Positions 34,658 to 43,892 of a stretch of 64,000 nt of DNA are shown in pieces. The notes beneath the pieces were generated by a model that worked only from the letters and a program-made list of their open reading frames with translations, ran no database searches and was not told the origin of the DNA. Location: positions 186,001 to 250,000 of the forward strand of contig JBGALE010000002.1 in assembly GCA_044223995.1 (NCBI GenBank). The letters are read 5' to 3'. The translations under genes and the position numbers were made by a program. Positions within the stretch are counted from its first letter, which is position 1. Each line of letters starts with the position of its first letter. This DNA comes from JACMLD01 sp044223995. GTDB lineage: Bacteria > Bacteroidota > Bacteroidia > Chitinophagales > Chitinophagaceae.

Positions 34658-35941
34658 ATGCGCTCCGCTACACTCAAATGGATGATGTTGCTCCTTACTT
34701 TCCTGGTGGGAGTTATTTTGCTGGTACAGTTGTACTGGATATACCGCGTATACAACTTCGAGCAAAAGGAATTTAATACCAACGTAGTCAAAAGCATACG
34801 TGGGCTTTGCGAAGACATGGAACTCAACGACAGTCCCGGGAGCCAAATACAAAAACTGGTGGATCACCCTAATCCAAATACCTTCCTGCTGCAGGTGGAT
34901 ACCATCCCCCAGCGCGACTCACTGATGTTTTATATCACCAGTGAATTTGAGGATTTTGATGTATTCACCGATTGTAAAATGGCCGTTTACAGCGACAGCA
35001 GCAAAAACTATTTGTACCAGGCTTATATACCAACAGCTGCAACCACACAGGAGCAGTTGGCTACCCACACGCTCATAACTGATGTTGATCTGCCGGTTTT
35101 TCCGAAAAATTACCCCTATATCCATCTCTTTTTTCCCCACCGCCAGCAATACATCATTCACCAGTTGAATTTCTGGATTGTCACCAGTGTACTGTTATTA
35201 CTCGTACTGATAGGGTTTGCCGCCAGTATGTTTTATTTCTACCGGCAAAAATTCCTGAACGAAGTACAAAAGGATTTTGTCAACAATTTTACCCATGAAT
35301 TTAAAACGCCGCTGGCCGTAATGAAACTGGCAGCCGGGGTATTAAAAGGTACAGGTATTACAGATCAGCCCGACCGCCTGAAGAAATACAGCGGTATCAT
35401 TGCCGAGCAAACCGAACACCTCGAAAACCAGGTGGAAAAACTGCTAAAGACAGCCCGCACTGATCAGCACGAGCTGCCACTGGAAAAAACCTATTTCATA
35501 CCCAACGATATTATTAAAGACGTGGTAAAGGATATGTATCCACTGATACGGCAAACCAATACCAGGATTGAACTGCAGATGGAGGATGAAAACAAGAGCA
35601 TTTATGCCGACGAGAGCGCGGTGGCCATGGTGATAGTCAACCTGCTGGAAAATGCCATCAAATATTCAAAGGAGCCACATGTGATCATCAGCACTCAGTC
35701 AGAAAACGGTCATTATTGTATTTCGGTAAAAGACAATGGAATAGGTATCGAAAAGAAATACATGAAGCACCTGTTTAAGAAATTTTTCCGGGTCCCCACG
35801 GGCAACGTGCACAATGTAAAGGGATTTGGATTGGGCCTGAATTTTGTAAAGAAAGTGATAGATGCCCACAAGGGAAAGATAAATGTCAACAGCATACCGG
35901 GTATCGGTACGGAATTCAGAATAGTGTTACCGGGGCTTTAA
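34658..35941 (+). CDS. Sensor histidine kinase (partner of the OmpR-type regulator)
   Basis: A 427-residue membrane sensor: TM1 (about 7-30), a periplasmic domain of about 135 residues, TM2 (about 170-193), HisKA with His213 in THEFKTPLAVMKL, and HATPase_c with ENAIKYS, KDNGIGIE and GFGLGLNFVKKV. The response regulator gene follows after 90 bases. Given the two efflux operons downstream and the shared TTAAC repeats, the likely stimulus is a metal ion or envelope stress, but the periplasmic domain shows no obvious His/Cys/Met metal-binding cluster. The core is very like that of the orphan kinase at 17505-18863. Confidence 0.94.
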   Translation: MRSATLKWMMLLLTFLVGVILLVQLYWIYRVYNFEQKEFNTNVVKSIRGLCEDMELNDSPGSQIQKLVDHPNPNTFLLQVDTIPQRDSLMFYITSEFEDFDVFTDCKMAVYSDSSKNYLYQAYIPTAATTQEQLATHTLITDVDLPVFPKNYPYIHLFFPHRQQYIIHQLNFWIVTSVLLLLVLIGFAASMFYFYRQKFLNEVQKDFVNNFTHEFKTPLAVMKLAAGVLKGTGITDQPDRLKKYSGIIAEQTEHLENQVEKLLKTARTDQHELPLEKTYFIPNDIIKDVVKDMYPLIRQTNTRIELQMEDENKSIYADESAVAMVIVNLLENAIKYSKEPHVIISTQSENGHYCISVKDNGIGIEKKYMKHLFKKFFRVPTGNVHNVKGFGLGLNFVKKVIDAHKGKINVNSIPGIGTEFRIVLPGL

Positions 35942-36031
35942 AACTACTTCAAAACAGGTCCGAATAACAAGTAATTAACACCAACTGGTATAAGTTATGT
36001 TCCAAATTTGTAATTCCTAAAAAGAAGTACT

Positions 36032-36736
36032 ATGGCTACAAAAGCAAAAGTGTTACTGGCAGAGGATGACGCAACGTTGGGATTCATTATCAAAGACGCC
36101 CTGGAAGAAGAGGGATACGAAGTGGTACATTGCCCCGACGGTCAATCTGCACTGGACCGGTACAGCAAAACTGAATTCGACATTTGCCTGCTGGATGTCA
36201 TGATGCCAAACAAAGATGGTTTTGCCGTTGCAAAAAAAATACGACAGCAATCCGACCTGGTTCCGATTCTTTTTCTGACAGCAAGATCAATGGAAGAAGA
36301 TAAGATAAAAGGGTTTCAATCCGGGGCAGATGATTATATCACCAAGCCCTTCAACATGTCGGAACTGATATTGCGCATGGATGTATTTCTTCGCCGGACT
36401 AAAAAAATGCACTCTGAAAATGTGCAGGAGTATAAACTTGGCAAGTTGCGGTTTTCATTTACCGATTTGAAAATAACTTCCGACCAGGGGACTTCTTCCA
36501 TGACACAAAAAGAAGCCGACCTTTTAAAATTTCTTTGCGAACACCCCAATAAAGTACTGAAACGTGAAGAAGTGTTGCTGAATGTTTGGGGCAAGGATGA
36601 TTATTTCCTGGGAAGGAGCATGGATGTTTTTATCACAAAGCTGCGCAAACATTTTAAAGCAGACCCCGATGTAGTATTGGAAACCATTCACGGAGTTGGA
36701 TTCCGTTTTAATGTTCCATCGCTTACAACGGCCTGA
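36032..36736 (+). CDS. OmpR/PhoB-family response regulator
   Basis: A 234-residue cytoplasmic transcription factor. The receiver domain has the acidic pair (AEDDA), phospho-acceptor Asp55 in LLDVMMPNKDG, FLTAR and the switch Lys in YITKPFN. It is followed by a winged-helix domain (about 135-230) with LTQKEADLLKFL-type start (MTQKEADLLKFLCEHPNKVLKREEVLLNVWG) and the C-terminal IHGVGFRF hairpin. Such proteins bind direct repeats about 10-11 bp apart, which matches the TTAAC arrays. It is probably co-transcribed with the kinase; a weak CAAATTTG element at 36003 might add a second promoter. Confidence 0.95.
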   Translation: MATKAKVLLAEDDATLGFIIKDALEEEGYEVVHCPDGQSALDRYSKTEFDICLLDVMMPNKDGFAVAKKIRQQSDLVPILFLTARSMEEDKIKGFQSGADDYITKPFNMSELILRMDVFLRRTKKMHSENVQEYKLGKLRFSFTDLKITSDQGTSSMTQKEADLLKFLCEHPNKVLKREEVLLNVWGKDDYFLGRSMDVFITKLRKHFKADPDVVLETIHGVGFRFNVPSLTTA

Positions 36737-36796
36737 TATATTTCTCATACCACTGTTAGTTTTGGTTACGCCGGGGTTTCTACTCCGGCTTTTTCG

Positions 36797-36822
36797 TTAA
36801 CCAGCGATTAACATGAGTTAAT
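36797..36822 (+). promoter_or_regulatory. TTAAC direct repeats upstream of efflux operon 1
   Basis: TTAAC at 36797, TTAAC at 36808 and TTAAT at 36818 (11 and 10 bp apart). The array ends 21 bases before the -7 element at 36844, so the last repeat would overlap or replace the -33 region, as for an OmpR/PhoB-type activator. The regulator gene ends 60 bases upstream. Confidence 0.55.
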
Positions 36823-36843
36823 TTCCCCTGCCCAAAAAGAAAG

Positions 36844-36851
36844 TAATTTTG
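36844..36851 (+). promoter_or_regulatory. -7 promoter element of efflux operon 1
   Basis: TAATTTTG fits TAnnTTTG perfectly, 24 bases before the ATG at 36876. There is no TTTG at -33; the TTAAT repeat is there instead, which suggests activator dependence. Confidence 0.55.
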
Positions 36852-36875
36852 CCTCAATAAACGCTAAAAAAACCT

Positions 36876-38144
36876 ATGCTTAAAAACCACTCATTGCTGG
36901 TGGGTTTATGTATTTCCATTCATGTATTCTCTCAAACACCCACCGACACCGTACCATTATCCCTGCACGATGCTGAAACAAAACTCATCCAGAATAACCT
37001 GCTGCTCGTTGCCGCCAACTATAATATTGAGGCCAGTAAAGCCCTGATCATACAGGCGAAACTTTGGGACAACCCGGTACTCAATACTGACCAGAATATT
37101 TACGATGGTAAATTTTTCCGCCATACCACTATTAACGGGCAACCTTATGGCCAGGTGTTCATCCAACTGCTGCAGGTATTTAAAACCGCCGGTAAAAGAA
37201 GTAAACTTGCAGAGCTTTCTTCCACCAGTTCAAAACTGGCTGAACTGCAATTCACTGATGTGTTGCGCAACCTGAAATATGCTTTGCGTACCAATTTTTA
37301 TTCAGCACTGCAGTTGTCGCAAACCCATCAACTGTACCAGCGCGAAAACAGCGAGATTGAAAAATTACTGGGTGGTATGAAAGCGCAGTATGCAGCAGGA
37401 AACATTTCACAGAAAGAATTGCTCCGCGTTCAGGCATTACAACTTTCCCTGAAACAATCGATCGCAGACAATGAAAAACAATATACCGATGTCAACAGCC
37501 AGTTGAAACTATTGCTGCAGGAAGATAAAAACGTATGGTATGTACCACAGGCGGCAAACGATACAATAGCGGCACCTGCCATTCCAACCATTGACTCGCT
37601 GGTTTCAAAGGCTCAAAAAAACAACCCCGAATACCTGTCCGAACAAAACCAATTGTTGTTTCAGCAGCAGAACCTCAGCTATCAAAAAGCCCTGAAAGTC
37701 CCGGATATCACCGCCGGTGTGGAGTACGATCATGCCAGCAGCTATACACCTAATTACTGGGGATTGGCAATTTCACTTCCATTACCTTTACTAAACCGGA
37801 ACCAGGGAAATATAAAAGCAGCACAACAGTACGTCAAACAGGAAGAAACGCTCTTACAGGTAAAAGATAAAAAACTGCTGAACGATATTCAGAATGCCCT
37901 TTCCAAACTGCAACTCAGCATCCGCGTGTTACAATCAGCCGATGTTCAGTTTTACCCGCAATACGAACAACTCTTTTACAACGCTACACAAAGTTACCAG
38001 CAACGACAGCTTGGATTGCTTGAATACATTGATTTGTTTGAAGCATACAGGGACACCCAATTGCAATACCAGCAGCAAAAACTGAATTACCGCAAAGCAA
38101 TAGAAGACTTACACTTTATTATCGGAACAGACATCATCAAATAA
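36876..38144 (+). CDS. TolC family outer membrane efflux protein (efflux operon 1)
   Basis: Outer membrane channel of a tripartite metal efflux pump. The 422-residue product has a signal peptide (to about residue 19, VFSQ), then the TolC-type repeat of long helices and strands; typical segments include LWDNPVLNTDQNIYDGKFF, QVFKTAGKRSKL, AGNISQKELLRVQAL, and the second half counterpart VPDITAGVEYDHASSY with LPLLNRNQGNIKAAQ. It is of the CzcC/CusC-like type by context. It is first in the operon with adaptor and RND pump genes and 18 bases before the adaptor. A close paralogue is at 42608-43870. Confidence 0.93.
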   Translation: MLKNHSLLVGLCISIHVFSQTPTDTVPLSLHDAETKLIQNNLLLVAANYNIEASKALIIQAKLWDNPVLNTDQNIYDGKFFRHTTINGQPYGQVFIQLLQVFKTAGKRSKLAELSSTSSKLAELQFTDVLRNLKYALRTNFYSALQLSQTHQLYQRENSEIEKLLGGMKAQYAAGNISQKELLRVQALQLSLKQSIADNEKQYTDVNSQLKLLLQEDKNVWYVPQAANDTIAAPAIPTIDSLVSKAQKNNPEYLSEQNQLLFQQQNLSYQKALKVPDITAGVEYDHASSYTPNYWGLAISLPLPLLNRNQGNIKAAQQYVKQEETLLQVKDKKLLNDIQNALSKLQLSIRVLQSADVQFYPQYEQLFYNATQSYQQRQLGLLEYIDLFEAYRDTQLQYQQQKLNYRKAIEDLHFIIGTDIIK

Positions 38145-38162
38145 ACATAACCTATTTCAACC

Positions 38163-39275
38163 ATGATTTTTAACCCGACAAGAATACTTCTCCTTTCCCT
38201 TACCGTAGCAATACTGGCAACAGGATGTGATGAAAAAAAGGCGCCGGCAAAAAAAGAAGGACCCTTCTGCCTCAGCGATTCTATGCGAAACATGATCACT
38301 ATAGATTCTGCCAGGCTTTGTGCCATTGATGACGAGCTGCACCTGAGTGGTGAAGTGGCATTTGATGAAAACAAAGTAGTAAAAATATTTCCCAACAGCA
38401 GTGGCCATGTAACCGAAGTAAAAGTTACCCTCGGCGATAAAGTAAGCGCAGGACAGGTACTCGCAGTCATTAAAAGTGCCGACGTAGCCGGCAACTACAA
38501 TGATTTGAGCAGTGCGGAAGCTGATGTGAGTATTACAAAACGCCAGTTGGACAACCAGGAGGCATTGTATAAGAACGGCATCAGTAGCCAGAAAGATTAC
38601 GAAGAGGCAAAACAGAATTATGAAAAAGCAGTGGCTTCAAGAAATAAAATTCAGTCGCTGATAACCATCAATGGTGGCGGCAACATGCAGGCTGGCGGGC
38701 TGTATTACATAAAAGCGCCCATCAGTGGTTATATCGTGGAGAAGAAAGTGAATGCAGGCAATTTTATCCGGCCCGATATGACTGACAACATGTTTACCGT
38801 TTCCGATTTAAAAGAAGTATGGATATGGGCCAATGTATTTGAGGCCGATATTTCCAAAGTAAAGGAAGGATATGATGCCAGGGTATCAACACTTGCCTAT
38901 CCCGGAAAAGAGTTCGCCGGCAAAATTGACAAAGTGAGCAATGTACTCGACCCGAACAATAAAGTGCTCCGTATCCGGATAAAACTTCCCAACAAGGATT
39001 TTTTACTGAAACCGGAAATGTTTACCAACGTAACTATTTCAAATATTCTAAATCAACAGGCAGTCTGCATTCCCACCACTGCACTCGTGGAAGAAAACAG
39101 CCGCACTTATGTCATCCTGTATAATAATAATTGTGATCTGAAAGTATCCGAGGTAGACATATTGAAGAAAACCGGCGAGAAAGCATTCATCAGGTCGGGT
39201 GTAACGCCCGGGCAAAAACTACTCACACACAATGCCCTGCTGATCTATGATGAATTTACCGATAACCAAAAATAA
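38163..39275 (+). CDS. RND efflux periplasmic adaptor, lipoprotein (efflux operon 1)
   Basis: Membrane-fusion protein linking the RND pump to the TolC-like channel. The 370-residue product has a lipoprotein signal with lipobox LATGC (Cys near 22), a split lipoyl domain (SSGHVTEVKVTLGDKVSAGQVLAVI and APISGYIVEKKV), a helical hairpin between (about 118-170), then the beta-barrel and membrane-proximal domains (DLKEVWIWANVFEADISKVKEG, LLKPEMFTNVTI). It is a CzcB/CusB-type adaptor but lacks a His- or Met-rich metal-binding tail, so the metal cannot be inferred. 38 bases before the pump gene. Confidence 0.93.
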   Translation: MIFNPTRILLLSLTVAILATGCDEKKAPAKKEGPFCLSDSMRNMITIDSARLCAIDDELHLSGEVAFDENKVVKIFPNSSGHVTEVKVTLGDKVSAGQVLAVIKSADVAGNYNDLSSAEADVSITKRQLDNQEALYKNGISSQKDYEEAKQNYEKAVASRNKIQSLITINGGGNMQAGGLYYIKAPISGYIVEKKVNAGNFIRPDMTDNMFTVSDLKEVWIWANVFEADISKVKEGYDARVSTLAYPGKEFAGKIDKVSNVLDPNNKVLRIRIKLPNKDFLLKPEMFTNVTISNILNQQAVCIPTTALVEENSRTYVILYNNNCDLKVSEVDILKKTGEKAFIRSGVTPGQKLLTHNALLIYDEFTDNQK

Positions 39276-39313
39276 GCACCAACAGCATTTAGCCAGCAAC
39301 ACAACTTATTACC

Positions 39314-42300
39314 ATGGTAAAAATCATCAGACAGATAATATATTTTTCACTGCGGCACCGCTACCTGGTTTTCTTTTTGGTAGCCATTATTGCGGTTATC
39401 GGGTTTGTGAGTTACCGCAATACACCGATTGAAACATTCCCCGATGTCACCAATACACAGACCATCATCATTGCACAATGGCCCGGACGCAGTGCTGAAG
39501 AAGTTGAAAAATTTATTTCCATTCCGCTTGAAACTGCCCTGAACTCTGTTCAGAAAAAAGTAAACCTTCGTTCTACCTCCACCTTTGGGCTTTGTTATAT
39601 CCGTATCATTTTTGAAGACGATGTAGACGATGCTTTTGCGCGGCAACAGGTTTTGAGCAGGCTTAGCAATGCTGATTTACCCGAGGGTGTAAAGCCGGAG
39701 GTACAACCGCCTTACGGGCCTACCGGTGAAATTTTCCGTTATACTTTAAAAAGTCATTCAAGAAGTATCCGTGAATTGTATACCATCCAGCAGTGGGTGC
39801 TCGACAGGCAGTTCAAATCCATAGCAGGCGTTGCCGATGTCAACAGCTTTGGTGGCGAAGAACAGTCCTATGAAATCAATATCAATCCCAACTACCTGTC
39901 CAAATACGGACTTACCTCACTGGATATATACAATGCTGTTGCTAAAAGCAACGTGAATGTGGGCGGAGATGTAATAGAAAGAAACGGGCAGGCCTATGTA
40001 GTGCGTGGTATTGGATTGCTGAATAATATTGATGAAATAGAAAACGTCATTGTCACCAAAATCAATGGTGTGCCCATACTGGTCCGAAATGTAGCTACCG
40101 TAAAAGAAACCGGCAAACCAAGGCTGGGGCAAGTATCGAGGGACAAGGTTGAAGACGTGATTGAAGGTATTGTGGTCATGCGAAAAGGCGAAAACCCGGC
40201 CGATGTGTTAAAAGCCATCAATGAAAAAGTAAAAGACCTCAATGAAAATGTACTGCCAAACGATGTAAAGATCGATACATTCTACGACCGTACGGTATTG
40301 ATGGATTATGCCACGAATACGGTATTGCACAATCTTGTGGAAGGTATCATCCTTGTTACCATTATCGTACTGGTGTTTATGGCCGACTGGCGTACAACTG
40401 TTACCGTTAGTATTATCATTCCGCTTTCTTTATTGTTTGCCTTCATTTGTATGCGCATGAAAGGTATGACGGCCAATCTGCTGAGCATGGGCGCCGTGGA
40501 TTTTGGTATCATCATCGATGGTGCGGTAGTGATGGTGGAAGGTTTGTTTGTAGCGTTGGATCACAAGGCAAAAGAAGTGGGCATGGAGAAATTCAATAAG
40601 CTCGCCAAGCTCAGTCTATTTAAACAGGTGGGTACAGAAATGGGTAAAGCCATTTTCTTTTCCAAAATCATTATCCTCACCTGTCTCGTTCCCATATTCG
40701 CCTTTCAGAAAGTGGAAGGAAAAATGTTTTCGCCGCTGGCTTATACACTAGGTTTTGCATTATTGGGTGCACTTATTTTCACACTAACATTTGTACCAGC
40801 CATTTCCAGTGTGCTCCTGAAAAAGAATGTGAGGGAAAAACACAACCCCGTTGTTATATTTTTTGAACGCAGTATCCGGTTTTTATTCAATAAAACATAC
40901 AACTTCCCAAAAACGAGTTTGCTGGTAGCCGTTATCGTGATGGCGCTTAGCTTTTTCTCTGTCAAATTCCTCGGGACGGAATTCCTTCCTGAACTGGACG
41001 AAGGTGCACTATGGGTAGAGAGTGAATTACCCATGAGTGCGTCGTTGCCACAGGCCCTGGAGATATCCAATAAGATGATCGACATCATACGCGAATTCCC
41101 AGAAGTCAAACAAACATTGTCGCAAATGGGAAGGACCAACGATGGTACCGATCCCAAAGGGTTTTTCAATGTGCAGGTACAGGTAGATTTAAAACCGAAG
41201 AGTGAGTGGCGCGATGGCTGGTCGGAAGACCGCATCATCGACTCCATGAATGCACAGTTGAAAAAAATCCCCGGTGTGGTATATAACTATTCGCAGCCGA
41301 TTCGTGACAATGTGGAAGAAGCGGTGGCGGGTGTCAATGCGGCGATGGCAGTGAAAATATTCGGACCCGATTTCCTTGTGCTCGATTCACTGGCTGATCG
41401 CGTGAAAGCAACCATTAAAAACGTAGAAGGCATCGAAGACCTGGGTGTATTGAGAAACCTTGGCCAGCCTGAATTCCGCATCGAATTGGATCAGCAAAAA
41501 ATGGCGCTATATGGCATCAATACTGCGGATGCGCAGGCAGTGATCGAAATGGCCATTGGTGGTAAAGCTGCAACAGAATTATACCAGGGTGAAAGAAGGT
41601 TTGATGTGAGGATACGTTACCCGAAAGAATTCCGTAACACAGAAGAAAAAATCCAGCGGCTGATGATTCCGTCGCAGGATGGCAGTAAAATACCCATCCA
41701 GGAAATTGCCAGTATTAAAACCCTGACAGGCCCTGCATTTATTTACCGCGATAATAATAGCCGCCATATTGCTGTAAAATTTTCCGTGCGCGAAAGAGAT
41801 CTTGGAAGCACCATCGCAGAAGCACAACAAAAAGTGGATGATGCGTTGAATTTACCCAAAGGATACAAACTTTCCTGGAATGGTGAATTTGAAAACCAGC
41901 AACGCGCTACCAAACGACTGTCTGAAGTAGTACCACTTTGCCTGCTCGCCATCTTCCTGATATTGTTTGTCACCTATGGCAATGTAAACGATGCCATCTT
42001 AACCATCCTCAATGTACCATTTGCATTGATTGGCGGTATACTGGCCCTCCATATCACAGGAATGAACTTTAGTATTTCGGCAGGCATTGGTTTCATTGCA
42101 TTGTTTGGTATCTGTATCCAGAATGGTGTCATCCTCATTTCAGTTTTCCGTAAAAACCTCGATGCGCACATGCCGCTTCACGACGCCATATATAAAGGTG
42201 TCATGTCGAGGGTCCGGCCTGTGGTAATGACGGCATTGATGGCTGCCATCGGTTTAACACCTGCTGCCTTATCGCACGGAATCGGAAGTGAATCGCAAAG

Positions 42301-42469
42301 GCCTCTTGCAGTCGTTGTAATTGGCGGCCTGATAACCGCCACCATTCTTACGTTGTTGATACTCCCTATTATTTATTCTATGGTCTACCAGTTTATTCAT
42401 AAACGCCAGAACAGGAAACTGCTGCACAAAATAGGCATGCTGGGTAAAGTCGAAAAACAAAACGAATAA
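39314..42469 (+). CDS. CzcA/CusA-family heavy-metal RND efflux pump (operon 1)
   Basis: Inner-membrane proton-driven pump for divalent or monovalent metal ions, 1051 residues with 12 predicted membrane helices in the usual 1+5+1+5 layout and two large periplasmic loops. Start: RHRYLVFFLVAIIAVIGF, then NTPIETFPDVTNTQ and WPGRSAEEVEKFI, both diagnostic. The fourth membrane helix carries the HME-RND proton relay D396, D402 and E409 (DFGIIIDGAVVMVE), spaced like Asp402/Asp408/Glu415 of CzcA. It is last in the operon; a strong terminator follows at 42493-42522. The metal specificity is undetermined. Confidence 0.95.
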   Translation: MVKIIRQIIYFSLRHRYLVFFLVAIIAVIGFVSYRNTPIETFPDVTNTQTIIIAQWPGRSAEEVEKFISIPLETALNSVQKKVNLRSTSTFGLCYIRIIFEDDVDDAFARQQVLSRLSNADLPEGVKPEVQPPYGPTGEIFRYTLKSHSRSIRELYTIQQWVLDRQFKSIAGVADVNSFGGEEQSYEININPNYLSKYGLTSLDIYNAVAKSNVNVGGDVIERNGQAYVVRGIGLLNNIDEIENVIVTKINGVPILVRNVATVKETGKPRLGQVSRDKVEDVIEGIVVMRKGENPADVLKAINEKVKDLNENVLPNDVKIDTFYDRTVLMDYATNTVLHNLVEGIILVTIIVLVFMADWRTTVTVSIIIPLSLLFAFICMRMKGMTANLLSMGAVDFGIIIDGAVVMVEGLFVALDHKAKEVGMEKFNKLAKLSLFKQVGTEMGKAIFFSKIIILTCLVPIFAFQKVEGKMFSPLAYTLGFALLGALIFTLTFVPAISSVLLKKNVREKHNPVVIFFERSIRFLFNKTYNFPKTSLLVAVIVMALSFFSVKFLGTEFLPELDEGALWVESELPMSASLPQALEISNKMIDIIREFPEVKQTLSQMGRTNDGTDPKGFFNVQVQVDLKPKSEWRDGWSEDRIIDSMNAQLKKIPGVVYNYSQPIRDNVEEAVAGVNAAMAVKIFGPDFLVLDSLADRVKATIKNVEGIEDLGVLRNLGQPEFRIELDQQKMALYGINTADAQAVIEMAIGGKAATELYQGERRFDVRIRYPKEFRNTEEKIQRLMIPSQDGSKIPIQEIASIKTLTGPAFIYRDNNSRHIAVKFSVRERDLGSTIAEAQQKVDDALNLPKGYKLSWNGEFENQQRATKRLSEVVPLCLLAIFLILFVTYGNVNDAILTILNVPFALIGGILALHITGMNFSISAGIGFIALFGICIQNGVILISVFRKNLDAHMPLHDAIYKGVMSRVRPVVMTALMAAIGLTPAALSHGIGSESQRPLAVVVIGGLITATILTLLILPIIYSMVYQFIHKRQNRKLLHKIGMLGKVEKQNE

Positions 42470-42492
42470 CAGCCTGATAACTGTCAATTAAC

Positions 42493-42522
42493 AAAAGCCG
42501 CCTTCCCCAGGGCGGCTTTATT
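42493..42522 (+). terminator. Rho-independent terminator of efflux operon 1
   Basis: Stem AAAGCCGCC (42494-42502) / GGCGGCTTT (42511-42519), nine perfect pairs, eight-base loop, ending TTTATTG. It separates the two efflux operons and lies just before the second TTAAC array. Confidence 0.85.
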
Positions 42523-42525
42523 GCT

Positions 42526-42562
42526 TTAACCGCCGCTTAACTGATGTTAAGTCGAACTTAAC
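42526..42562 (+). promoter_or_regulatory. TTAAC direct repeats upstream of efflux operon 2
   Basis: TTAAC at 42526, TTAAC at 42537, TTAAG at 42547 and TTAAC at 42558 (11, 10 and 11 bp). The first three copy the 11+10 array of operon 1. A CACTTTTG -7 candidate (42575-42582) lies 23 bases after the third repeat, comparable with 21 in operon 1. Shared control by the regulator at 36032-36736 is likely. Confidence 0.55.
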
Positions 42563-42607
42563 CAAAGAGAGCGCCACTTTTGCACCCGCACTAAAAATTG
42601 TTTACCC

Positions 42608-43870
42608 ATGCAAAAATGGTTAGTTGCCCTTTTGTCTTTCGTATTATCTATCCACAGTAACCATCTCATTGCACAGGCACCAGATTCTATCCATATCACT
42701 TTACCCGCTGCCGAAAAACGTTTTCTGGAAAATAATTTATCCCTGCTCGCGGAAAAATACAATGTTGATATCAACCGCGCATTTGTACAGCAGGCGGGGT
42801 ATTGGGATAATCCTGTTTTAAATACAGATCAAAACATCTATGATGGCAAGTTCTTTCGTCACAATAAAGATTACGGGCAGGTATACCTGCAATTGCAACA
42901 AGTCATCAAAACAGCAGGTAAAAGAAATAAACTCATCCAGCTTGCCAATGACAATGTCCTGACTGCAGAACAGCAATTTAACGACCTGCTCCGCAACCTC
43001 CGCTACATTGTACGTACAGACTTTAATACTTTACAGCAACAATACAGTATACTCTCCATTTATAAAAATGAGACTGCTGCGCTTCAAACACTGGCAGCAG
43101 GTATGGACGCGCAACTCCAGGCAGGCAATATTTCCCAAAAAGATAATATCCGTATCAAAGCCCTGCTCTACAGTTTACAAAGCGATGTAGCAGATTTGCA
43201 GCGGCAGATCACAGATACCGAAAAAGAGTTTGTCACCCTTTTACAGGTTAAGGGTGACACGGTATTCGTTCCGGTAACAAGCGTTGAACAGACCGGACCC
43301 ACCGCGGTGACATTACTTCAATTACTGGACAGCGCCAAAGCAAACCGCCCCGATATACAATTGGCACAAATCAATCTCATTGCACAGCAACATAACCTTG
43401 CTTATCAAAAAGCACTGGCTGTCCCTGATCTCACCGTCGGTGTGGAATACGATCAGCACAGCAGTTATGCTCCGAATATCTGGGGGCTCGGTATCTCCCT
43501 TCCCCTGCCCCTGCTCAATAAAAACAAAGGGAATATCAAAGCTGCTGAATGGAGTATCAAACAGGCGGCGGTGCAGGTATCACAACAGGAGAATACAGCA
43601 GTACAGGAAATCATTGCAGCGTATAACAAATTACTGATTGCTGAAAAATTACAACAAACCATCCCAACACAGTTTATGCAGTCGTACGATACATTGATGC
43701 AGAATATGGTCAGGAGTTACCAGCAGCGTCAGGTAAGTCTCCTGGAATTCATTGATTTTTTTGACGCGTATAAAGATGCATCATCCAAACAACTGCAACA
43801 GGAAGTCAATTTGCGTAACGCAGCAGAGGAAGTAAACTTTAGCGCCGGAACTACAATTATTCATTATTAA
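42608..43870 (+). CDS. TolC family outer membrane efflux protein (efflux operon 2)
   Basis: Paralogue of the channel at 36876-38144: 420 residues, signal peptide ending near SNHLIAQA, and matching landmark segments (WDNPVLNTDQNIYDGKFF, QVIKTAGKRNKL, AGNISQKDNIRIKAL, VPDLTVGVEYDQHSSYAP, LPLLNKNKGNIKAAE). It is the outer-membrane exit duct for the second RND pump. 22 bases separate it from the adaptor gene. An independent promoter region with TTAAC repeats precedes it, so the two efflux operons can be transcribed separately. Confidence 0.93.
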   Translation: MQKWLVALLSFVLSIHSNHLIAQAPDSIHITLPAAEKRFLENNLSLLAEKYNVDINRAFVQQAGYWDNPVLNTDQNIYDGKFFRHNKDYGQVYLQLQQVIKTAGKRNKLIQLANDNVLTAEQQFNDLLRNLRYIVRTDFNTLQQQYSILSIYKNETAALQTLAAGMDAQLQAGNISQKDNIRIKALLYSLQSDVADLQRQITDTEKEFVTLLQVKGDTVFVPVTSVEQTGPTAVTLLQLLDSAKANRPDIQLAQINLIAQQHNLAYQKALAVPDLTVGVEYDQHSSYAPNIWGLGISLPLPLLNKNKGNIKAAEWSIKQAAVQVSQQENTAVQEIIAAYNKLLIAEKLQQTIPTQFMQSYDTLMQNMVRSYQQRQVSLLEFIDFFDAYKDASSKQLQQEVNLRNAAEEVNFSAGTTIIHY

Positions 43871-43892
43871 CCTGTTTAACCAACCACCCTGT

